From positions 1-9,321 of the forward strand of contig JAUXAE010000039.1 of the NCBI GenBank assembly GCA_030620035.1: DNA of 9,321 nucleotides, given 5' to 3'. The position numbers were made by a program, and so were the translations under genes. Each line of letters opens with the position of its first letter. The first letter of the stretch is position 1. Of the stretch, positions 1-5,119 are shown piece by piece. Source of the stretch: Dehalococcoidales bacterium. Its GTDB lineage: Bacteria > Chloroflexota > Dehalococcoidia > Dehalococcoidales > JAUXAE01. The notes beneath the pieces were generated by a model. It saw nothing but the letters and a program-made list of their open reading frames with translations, was not told the origin of the DNA and ran no database searches.

Positions 1-1
1 G

Positions 2-319
2 TGGTCATATAACCCGAGTTCTGTAAAACGACCTAGCATCATAGGAACTATGACAAATGATGTGGTCTACTCTAGACTTGCCCCCGGCGTTTTAACTGAA
101 CTAAGGTCAAGGACTCCTAAAGATGAAAAAGGTAGACGTAAGTTTAGATACCATCAATGGTTTACTGAAGATATAGGGCATCCTAAGCTCCAAGAACACT
201 TATCAAACGTTACTACACTAATGAAAGCGTCATCAAACATGACTGTATTCCGCAGACTACTTCAAAAAGCCATGCCCAAGTTTGGGGAGAATTTGCAATT
301 GGATATACCAGAAGAGTGA
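2..319 (+). CDS. P63C-domain protein, 3' part only
   Basis: This is the C-terminal 105 residues of a gene that begins before the window. The frame is open from base 2, so the ATG at 50 is internal: conserved-looking sequence (RPSIIG) precedes it and runs straight into TNDVVYSRLAPGVLTEL. That stretch, followed by RTPKDEKGRRKFRYHQWFTE, GHPKLQEHL and a C-terminal FRRLLQKAMPKFGE, matches what I recall of the P63C domain, found in phage, plasmid and island-borne bacterial proteins. Its biochemical function is not established. The gene is visibly richer in A+T than clpC or radA, which fits recent acquisition. It ends 144 nt before the 5S promoter and is followed by a terminator-like hairpin. The family call rests on motif memory; the N-terminal part cannot be seen. 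Confidence 0.75.
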   Translation, partial: WSYNPSSVKRPSIIGTMTNDVVYSRLAPGVLTELRSRTPKDEKGRRKFRYHQWFTEDIGHPKLQEHLSNVTTLMKASSNMTVFRRLLQKAMPKFGENLQLDIPEE

Positions 320-352
320 TATGTCAACCAAATGCAAACAGAGCCTAATTCA

Positions 353-436
353 GGGGCGTTTAAGAGGGGCGCTAGCCCCTCTTTCTTTTTCTTCCCCCTT
401 CCCCTCCCAGGGGAAGGGGGACAGAGGGGGATGGGG
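353..436 (-). repeat. Double-hairpin interspersed repeat, copy 1 (inverted relative to copy 2)
   Basis: Two adjacent palindromes form one unit. The first is AGAGGGGC-GCTA-GCCCCTCT at 363-382 (8 bp stem). The second is CCCCCTTCCCC-TCCCA-GGGGAAGGGGG at 394-420 (11 bp perfect stem). The reverse complement of the unit lines up with 4957-5031 in the same order: a CCCCA/ATCCCCCTC lead, the C/G-rich hairpin, an A-rich spacer ending GAAAGAGGGGC, a 4-nt loop (TAGC here, TAAC in copy 2), GCCCCTCT, then AAA and C-rich bases. This is seen directly. It looks like a small non-coding dispersed element of the REP or MITE type. Confidence 0.75.
362..392 (+). terminator. Rho-independent terminator-like hairpin after the P63C gene
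   Basis: A 9 bp stem (362-370 with 375-383) with a 4-nt loop is followed on the + strand by TTTCTTTTTCTT. It lies 42 nt after the P63C stop and before the 5S promoter, so it would insulate the rRNA unit. The same hairpin is half of repeat copy 1, so the repeat seems to double as a terminator. Confidence 0.6.
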
Positions 437-462
437 TTAATAAACAATCGCTAGCTAGCTCC

Positions 463-491
463 TTGACAAGCGGAAGAATATAATCTATATT
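463..491 (+). promoter_or_regulatory. Promoter of the 5S rRNA gene
   Basis: A perfect -35 TTGACA (463-468) is followed after exactly 17 bp by TATATT (486-491), five of six matches to the -10 consensus. Transcription would begin about 498-500, at the first paired base of 5S rRNA. This indicates a primary promoter for 5S rather than processing from a 23S precursor. A TATAAT at 479-484 leaves only 10 bp of spacer and is unlikely to be the -10. Confidence 0.75.
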
Positions 492-499
492 AAAATAGT

Positions 500-620
500 C
501 TCCTGGTGGTTAGAGCGAGGTGGAACCACCCGTTCCCATCCCGAACACGGAAGTGAAACGCCCCAGCGCAGACGATACTGAGGGGGCAACCCTTTGTGGA
601 AAATATGCCACTGCCAGGGG
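500..620 (+). rRNA. rrf: 5S ribosomal RNA
   Basis: The conserved 5S core is present: ACCACCCGTTCCCATCCC at about 526-543, then GAACACGGAAGTGAAACG. The ends pair as helix I: CTCCTGGTGGT (500-510) with ACTGCCAGGGG (610-620), including two G-U wobbles. The length is about 121 nt, normal for bacterial 5S. No 23S or 16S sequence precedes it; a protein gene fills the upstream space. It has a consensus promoter abutting its 5' end and a terminator hairpin after its 3' end, so it appears to be a stand-alone transcription unit. The ends are placed by helix pairing and may be off by 1-3 nt. Confidence 0.95.
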
Positions 621-640
621 GCTTAAGCCATAAATCTTTG

Positions 641-670
641 GCCAGAAATCCTTTAATTTTCTGGCTCTTT
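641..670 (+). terminator. Terminator of the 5S rRNA unit
   Basis: GCCAGAAA (641-648) pairs with TTTCTGGC (658-665) around a short A/T-rich loop, followed by a T-rich run TCTTTACCTTT. It begins 21 nt after the 5S 3' end. The T-rich tail overlaps the -35 region of the clpC promoter, so the two units are packed closely. Confidence 0.6.
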
Positions 671-696
671 ACCTTTGGCCATAGTTGCTTTATAAT
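668..696 (+). promoter_or_regulatory. Promoter of clpC
   Basis: A perfect -10 TATAAT (691-696) sits 17 bp after TTTACC (668-673), four of six matches to TTGACA. The predicted start near 702-704 leaves a leader of about 38 nt. Neither a CtsR direct heptamer repeat nor a CIRCE inverted repeat is visible around it, so the usual Firmicute-type clp repression is not evident. It reads as a housekeeping sigma-70-type promoter. Confidence 0.7.
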
Positions 697-707
697 TAAG
701 TGGTGAC

Positions 708-726
708 GCTGCCATAATAAGGCAGT
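708..726 (+). promoter_or_regulatory. Leader hairpin in the clpC 5' UTR
   Basis: CTGCC (709-713) pairs with GGCAG (721-725) around an A/T-only 7-nt loop, extended by a G-T wobble at 708/726 and followed by TTTT. It lies between the predicted clpC start and its AGGAGG ribosome site. It could be a weak attenuator, an RNA-stability element or chance; the stem is only 5-6 bp. Confidence 0.35.
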
Positions 727-740
727 TTTAAGGAGGAGGC

Positions 741-3215
741 ATGGCCAGCCGGTTTGATAAGTTCTCAGAGCGGGCTCGCCGGGTGCTCACCTTTGCCCAG
801 GAAGAGGCGCAGCACTTAAACCACAATTATATTGGCACCGAGCACATCCTGCTCGGCCTGGTGCGTGAGGAAGAGGGGATGGCCGCCAGGGTCTTAAGCA
901 GCTTGGGGGCCAATCTGGGCAAGATACGCTCGGCGGTGGAGTTCATTATCGGGCGTGGTGAGAAGCAGGCCACCAGTGAGACCGGCCTTACCATCAGGGC
1001 CAAGAAGGTTATTGAGCTGGCCATAGACGAGGCCAGAAACCTGGGTCACAATTATATCGGCACCGAACACCTGCTGTTGGGCCTGCTCAGAGAGGGTGAG
1101 GGTGTGGCCGCTGGTGTCCTGGATAGCTTTGGCATAACCGTAGAGCGGGTCCGGGCTGAGGTCAGCCGCCTCAGTCAGAGTGCCGCTAAATCCAGAACCG
1201 GTCGCAGCCCGAGCCGCACCCCTAATCTGGACCAGGTGGGTATCGACCTTACTGCGGCCGCCCGTGCCGGCAAGCTTGACCCGGTTATCGGCCGGGTCAG
1301 GGAGATTGAGCGGGTAATCCAGATACTTTCCCGCCGTACCAAGAACAACCCGGCTCTTATTGGTGAGCCCGGGGTAGGTAAGACGGCCATTGTTGAGGGC
1401 CTGGCTCACCGTATTGTTGCCGGGGATGTCCCTGAGACCTTGGAAGGAAGGCGGCTAACCGCTCTGGATATAGCGGCCGTGGTCGCCGGGACAAAATACC
1501 GCGGCGAGTTTGAAGAGCGGCTAAAGAAGATTATTGAAGAGATAAAGACGTCCGGCAACTGCATCCTGTTCATTGACGAGTTTCATACCATGGTGGGTGC
1601 CGGAGCCGCTGAGGGCGCTGTTGATGCCGCCAATATCCTGAAACCATCACTGGCCCGGGGCGAACTGCAGTGTATCGGGGCCACCACCCTTGACGACTAC
1701 CGCAAGTATGTTGAGCGGGATGCTGCCTTGGAGCGCCGCTTCCAGCCAGTATTGGTAGAGGAGCCTTCGGTAGAGGATACCCTTGAGATACTGCGCGGTA
1801 TTAAGGAGCGCTATGAGGAGCACCACCGCCTGGTAATAAGCGATGAGGCCCTAAATTCAGCGGCAACACTGGCCGCTAGATACATACCTGACCGCTTTCT
1901 GCCCGATAAGGCTATTGACCTGATTGATGAGGCGGCATCAAGGGTGAGAATCAGGCATCGCACCAAGCCGGTCACCCTGAAGGAGCTCAAGCAGGTTGAG
2001 GATAGCTATCGCCGTGATAAGGAGGCCGCCTTGGCCACCCAGCAGTATGATTATGCCGCTGAACTGCGCGAGCGGGAGCTACAGATTGAGGAAAAGATAA
2101 AGAAGATGGAAGAAGAGTGGAAGAGTGAGAAGGAGCAGGATAAGCCAGTGGTGACTGCTGAGAATATTGCCGAGGTGGTAGCCATGTGGACCGGCATTCC
2201 GGTAGTTCAGCTGGCCGGCGATGAGACTGAGCGCCTGCTCCATATGGAGGAGGCACTGCATGAGCGCATTATCGGCCAGGATGAGGCTATCGGTACCGTT
2301 TCTAAGGCGGTAAGGCGGGCTCGGGCCGGCCTTAAGGACCCGAGACACCCTATCGGCAACTTCATCTTCTTAGGCCCCACCGGCGTCGGCAAGACGGAGC
2401 TGGCCCGGGCCTTGGCCCAGTTTATGTTTGGTAATGAGGATACCTTAATCCGGCTTGACATGTCTGAGTTTATGGAGAAGTTTGCCGTCTCCCGGCTGGT
2501 GGGAGCACCGCCTGGCTATGTCGGCTATGAGGAAGGCGGCCAGCTAACCGAGGCGGTGAGGCGCAAGTCGTACTGCTGTATCCTGCTTGACGAAATAGAA
2601 AAGGCCCACCCAGATGTCTTTAATATCCTGCTGCAGATATTTGATGACGGCCACCTCACCGATGCCAAGGGCCGCCGGGTTGATTTCCGCAACAGTGTTA
2701 TTATCATGACCAGCAATATTGGCGCTGAGCTTATCAGGAAGGGCTCCGCTATTGGTTTTGCCTCACGCCGTGATGAGACCAAGACGCAGCAGCAGTCCTA
2801 TGAGAGGATGAAGGAAAAGCTGCTTGGTGAGGTGAAGAAGGCCTTCCGTCCTGAGTTCTTAAACCGTGTTGATGGCGTCGTCGTCTTCCATCCGCTGACC
2901 AAGGAGCAGATTCGGAAGATAGTTGATTTGATGCTGGCAACGGTGACCGAGCAGCTGGGCGAGAAGGGGATAAAGCTGGAAGTGACCGATACCGCCAAGG
3001 ATTTCCTGGGCAGGAAGGGTTATGACGAGGTCTACGGGGCGCGGCCGCTGCGCCGGGTGATTCAGAGCATGCTTGAGGATAAGCTATCAGATGATTTGCT
3101 GCGGGGCAAATTCCAGTCAGGGGATACTGTTGTTGTTGACCTGGCTGGGGAAGGGGAGGAGATTGTGGTACGCCCGGCAGCAGTAGGCGCCCTGCTGGGG
3201 GATAAAAAAGCATAG
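741..3215 (+). CDS. clpC: ATP-dependent Clp protease ATPase subunit ClpC
   Basis: This is an AAA+ unfoldase that feeds proteins to the ClpP peptidase in the cytoplasm. At 824 residues it is full length for ClpC. The N domain carries two Clp repeats, seen as HNYIGTEHILLGL and HNYIGTEHLLLGL. AAA module D1 has Walker A GEPGVGKT (208-215), pore loop KYRGEFEERL and Walker B IDEFHT (D279-E280). A UVR-containing coiled middle domain (about 427-460) marks ClpC rather than ClpA or ClpB. Module D2 has Walker A GPTGVGKT (545-552), pore loop GYVG (592-595) and Walker B LLDEIEKAHPD (D617-E618). An IGF tripeptide (671-673) falls where the ClpP-docking loop is expected, so partnership with ClpP is inferred. 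The ATG follows AGGAGG ideally. No ctsR, mcsA or mcsB neighbours are present. It has its own promoter and terminator, so it is probably monocistronic. Confidence 0.97.
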   Translation: MASRFDKFSERARRVLTFAQEEAQHLNHNYIGTEHILLGLVREEEGMAARVLSSLGANLGKIRSAVEFIIGRGEKQATSETGLTIRAKKVIELAIDEARNLGHNYIGTEHLLLGLLREGEGVAAGVLDSFGITVERVRAEVSRLSQSAAKSRTGRSPSRTPNLDQVGIDLTAAARAGKLDPVIGRVREIERVIQILSRRTKNNPALIGEPGVGKTAIVEGLAHRIVAGDVPETLEGRRLTALDIAAVVAGTKYRGEFEERLKKIIEEIKTSGNCILFIDEFHTMVGAGAAEGAVDAANILKPSLARGELQCIGATTLDDYRKYVERDAALERRFQPVLVEEPSVEDTLEILRGIKERYEEHHRLVISDEALNSAATLAARYIPDRFLPDKAIDLIDEAASRVRIRHRTKPVTLKELKQVEDSYRRDKEAALATQQYDYAAELRERELQIEEKIKKMEEEWKSEKEQDKPVVTAENIAEVVAMWTGIPVVQLAGDETERLLHMEEALHERIIGQDEAIGTVSKAVRRARAGLKDPRHPIGNFIFLGPTGVGKTELARALAQFMFGNEDTLIRLDMSEFMEKFAVSRLVGAPPGYVGYEEGGQLTEAVRRKSYCCILLDEIEKAHPDVFNILLQIFDDGHLTDAKGRRVDFRNSVIIMTSNIGAELIRKGSAIGFASRRDETKTQQQSYERMKEKLLGEVKKAFRPEFLNRVDGVVVFHPLTKEQIRKIVDLMLATVTEQLGEKGIKLEVTDTAKDFLGRKGYDEVYGARPLRRVIQSMLEDKLSDDLLRGKFQSGDTVVVDLAGEGEEIVVRPAAVGALLGDKKA

Positions 3216-3249
3216 ATTATCATGGCTCGAGAGCTAGCTGGATGATATT

Positions 3250-3294
3250 AAGGGCGGAAGAGCAGCCTGCTGTTCTAGTCCGCCCTTTTAGTTT
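3250..3294 (+). terminator. Strong rho-independent terminator after clpC
   Basis: AAGGGCGGA (3250-3258) pairs with TCCGCCCTT (3279-3287). An inner helix (about 3259-3265 with 3270-3276) continues the stem, giving a long hairpin with a small bulge, then TTTTAGTTT. It lies 35 nt after the clpC stop and separates clpC from the decarboxylase cassette. Confidence 0.85.
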
Positions 3295-3316
3295 ATTATC
3301 ATAAGGAGCCAAGGAG

Positions 3317-3481
3317 ATGGAGACTGACTGGGCTCAAGCCTGGCAGATTGGTGGCCTGGGCTTCGGCCTCATCCTTGTGGTGCTCATTCTGCTGGCCCTG
3401 GCCATGTGGCTCACCGGCCGGCTAATTAGTAGAATCGGGGCCGGCAAGGGTGAGGCCGGCGATGAGGCTAAGGGAGAATAG
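3317..3481 (+). CDS. Sodium-pumping decarboxylase gamma/delta subunit (OadG/MmdD-like)
   Basis: This 54-residue membrane protein is easily missed because of its size. It has a short polar N terminus (METDWAQAWQIGG), one hydrophobic helix at about residues 12-33 rich in Leu, Val and Ala, and a basic-to-acidic tail (GRLISRIGAG, then Glu/Lys-rich). Such single-helix subunits (OadG, MmdD, GcdD) hold the soluble carboxyltransferase and biotin carrier to the membrane beta subunit in Na+-translocating decarboxylases. Sequence conservation in this family is weak, so the call rests mainly on size, topology and the two downstream genes. AAGGAG at 3303-3308 lies 8 nt before the ATG; a second AAGGAG (3311-3316) touches the start and is too close to serve. 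The next gene starts 2 nt after this stop. Confidence 0.8.
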   Translation: METDWAQAWQIGGLGFGLILVVLILLALAMWLTGRLISRIGAGKGEAGDEAKGE

Positions 3482-3483
3482 GG

Positions 3484-3705
3484 TTGCCCCAGGAGAGGGT
3501 TGAGTGCCCCATTCCGGGCAAGATTATCAGTGTCAGTGTTAGCCAGGGGAGTGTGGTCAAGGAGGGGGACGAACTGTGTCTCTTGGAATCAATGAAGATG
3601 GAGAACCCGATACTGGCCCCGGTCGGCGGCACGGTTACCAGAATTGACCTGGCCAGGGGACAGGCGGTTGAGGCCGGCTATCTGCTGGCCATCATCGAGT
3701 ACTAG
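3484..3705 (+). CDS. Biotin carrier subunit of a sodium-pumping decarboxylase (TTG start)
   Basis: This 73-residue protein is essentially a bare biotinyl domain. The motif ESMKMENP marks Lys38 as the site of biotin attachment, flanked by the usual PGKIISVSVSQG strand and PVGGTVTRIDLARGQAVEAG repeat half. The carrier would accept CO2 from the carboxyltransferase and deliver it to the beta subunit. The start is TTG: no ATG or GTG is in frame ahead of the conserved CPIPGK strand, and GGGAG (3472-3476) lies 7 nt before the TTG. Related carriers (MmdC, GcdC) often have a Pro/Ala-rich N-terminal linker, which is missing here; all flexibility would have to come from its partners. It sits 2 nt after the gamma/delta gene and 9 nt before the beta gene. 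Confidence 0.88.
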   Translation: MPQERVECPIPGKIISVSVSQGSVVKEGDELCLLESMKMENPILAPVGGTVTRIDLARGQAVEAGYLLAIIEY

Positions 3706-3714
3706 GAATACTAA

Positions 3715-4866
3715 ATGCTGGACATATTCCAGACCGGCTTTGCCGGGCTAACCCCGGGCTCCGTGGTGATGCTTGTTATCGGCGGGGCGCTTCTCTATCT
3801 GGGCATTGCCAAGAAGATGGAGCCCCTGCTCCTGGTTCCCATCGGCTTTGCCGTAATCCTGGTCAACCTGCCCTTCGGTGGCCTGATGGAGACCGTCGTT
3901 GATGGCCAGGTTTATGACTATTATGTCATCGGTGGCCAGCCGGTGGGTGTCCTGGCCAAGGTGTTTACCTTCGGCCTTACCTGGGAGCTAATCCCGGTTT
4001 TTATTTTCCTGGGCCTGGGGGCGATGACCGACTTCGGCCCCATAATCGCCAATCCCAAGACGCTGCTGCTGGGCGCCGGGGCCCAGTTCGGCGTCTTCCT
4101 GGCCCTATTTCTGGCCCTGCTTTTGGGCTTCAGTATTAATGAAGCAGCCTCAATCGGCATTATCGGCGGTGCCGATGGGCCAACCTCTATCTTCTTGTCC
4201 AATCGGCTGGCACCCACCTTCATCGGAACCATAGCTGTGGCTGCCTATACCTATATGGCTCTGGTGCCCATTATCCAGCCGCCGGTAATAAAGCTGCTCA
4301 CCACCAAGAAGGAGCGGGCCATTTATATGAAGCCCCAGCTAAGACCGGTTTCTAGGACAGAGAAGATTGTCTTCCCGGTGATGGCCGCTGTCATCATCAT
4401 CCTGCTGGTGCCCTTGTCGGCACCGCTCATTGGTCTGTTTATGCTGGGCAATCTGCTCAAAGAGTCTGGCGTCACCGAGCGGCTGGCTGAATCGGCCGGC
4501 GGTGCCCTTATCAACGTGCTGACTATACTGCTGGGCTTGAGCGTGGGTGCCTTTATGAGCGCCCAGAACTTTCTCCGCCTTGACAGCCTGATGGTATTTG
4601 GCCTGGGGATTCTCGCCTTTGCCGCTTCTACTGCCTTCGGTATTCTGCTGGCCAAGCTGATGAATGTCTTCCTCAAGGAGAAGATTAACCCGATGATTGG
4701 CGCCGCCGGTGTCTCGGCAGTACCCATGGCCGCCAGGGTGGTCCAGAAGATGGGCCAGCAGGCCAACCCGAGAAACTTTCTGCTGATGCAGGCGATGGGC
4801 CCCAATATTGCCGGGGTTATCGGCACGGCCACCGTGGCCGGTATCTTCCTGGGTGCGCTGGGCTAG
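3715..4866 (+). CDS. Sodium-translocating decarboxylase beta subunit (OadB/MmdB/GcdB family)
   Basis: This polytopic inner-membrane protein (383 residues, many hydrophobic helices) decarboxylates carboxybiotin and moves Na+ outward. The family hallmarks are intact. One is GIIGGADGPTSIFLSNRLAP with Asp154, matching the essential Asp203 of Klebsiella OadB. The other is NPMIGAAGVSAVPMAARV with Asn325, Gly329, Ser334 and Arg341, matching Asn373, Gly377, Ser382 and Arg389. The C-terminal QAMGPNIAGVIGTATVAG segment is also typical. All ion-path residues I know are kept, so the pump should work. The order delta - biotin carrier - beta matches mmdDCB, but the preceding carboxyltransferase (mmdA/oadA/gcdA) is absent, so the substrate cannot be named. 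Ribosome site AGGA (3704-3707) is modest; translational coupling is likely. Confidence 0.95.
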   Translation: MLDIFQTGFAGLTPGSVVMLVIGGALLYLGIAKKMEPLLLVPIGFAVILVNLPFGGLMETVVDGQVYDYYVIGGQPVGVLAKVFTFGLTWELIPVFIFLGLGAMTDFGPIIANPKTLLLGAGAQFGVFLALFLALLLGFSINEAASIGIIGGADGPTSIFLSNRLAPTFIGTIAVAAYTYMALVPIIQPPVIKLLTTKKERAIYMKPQLRPVSRTEKIVFPVMAAVIIILLVPLSAPLIGLFMLGNLLKESGVTERLAESAGGALINVLTILLGLSVGAFMSAQNFLRLDSLMVFGLGILAFAASTAFGILLAKLMNVFLKEKINPMIGAAGVSAVPMAARVVQKMGQQANPRNFLLMQAMGPNIAGVIGTATVAGIFLGALG

Positions 4867-4956
4867 ATTAACCATTTTGCTTTAGCCCTAACCGTTCTTA
4901 ATTTAACTAAGATTATTTTATCAACCTCACTACTCCAGATACTTGTTAGCAACCTA

Positions 4957-5031
4957 CCCCACTTTATCCCCCTCCCTTAGTAAGGGAGGGGAAAGTAACG
5001 AAAGAGGGGCTAACGCCCCTCTAAAACTCCC
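4957..5031 (+). repeat. Double-hairpin interspersed repeat, copy 2
   Basis: This has the same architecture as 353-436 but in the opposite orientation. The first hairpin is a near-perfect palindrome at 4969-4991 (CCCCTCCCTTA, centre G, TAAGGGAGGGG). The second is AGAGGGGC-TAAC-GCCCCTCT at 5003-5022. The segment GAAAGAGGGGCTA and the arm GCCCCTCT are identical between copies, while the first hairpin differs in sequence but keeps perfect pairing. That is a sign of compensatory change or selection for structure. It occupies the spacer between the decarboxylase cassette and radA. Confidence 0.75.
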
Positions 5032-5044
5032 TATAAGATATTTG

Positions 5045-5061
5045 GGGGCTTTGCTCCTTTT
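5045..5061 (+). terminator. Possible weak terminator before radA
   Basis: GGGGC (5045-5049) and GCTCC (5053-5057) form a 5 bp stem with one G-T pair and a 3-nt loop, followed by TTTT and, further on, another TTTT. It could end transcripts from the decarboxylase cassette, for which no better terminator is visible in the 253-nt spacer. The rest of the spacer (4867-4956 and 5062-5119) is A/T-rich and I see no gene or convincing promoter in it. Confidence 0.35.
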
Positions 5062-5119
5062 AGACCCCTTTTCTAATTACCTCTTGCGTTACTACCCCAA
5101 AATCAAGTAAAGTCATCCT

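Noticed and set aside
449..461. AGCTAGCT-type palindromes here and at about 3229-3238
   Set aside because: They are very short with no shared flanks, so chance is the simplest explanation.
479..484. Perfect TATAAT as -10 of the 5S promoter
   Set aside because: Only 10 bp separate it from TTGACA; TATATT at 486 gives 17 bp and places the start at the 5S 5' end.
894..1409. 171-codon open frame on the minus strand inside clpC
   Set aside because: It is antisense to highly conserved ClpC sequence, has no recognisable domain or ribosome site, and is explained by clpC codon bias.
3273..3302. Promoter for the decarboxylase cassette using TATCAT at 3297-3302
   Set aside because: No acceptable -35 is found at the right spacing, and the region is occupied by the clpC terminator; a promoter must exist or readthrough occurs, but I cannot place it.
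4323..4875. Two long minus-strand open frames (169 and 178 codons) opposite the decarboxylase beta subunit
   Set aside because: Both mirror the G+C-rich membrane-protein coding strand, overlap one another, and look like nothing known.
5050..5077. Promoter for radA using TCTAAT at 5072-5077
   Set aside because: The candidate -35 sequences match poorly at 15-17 bp spacing.
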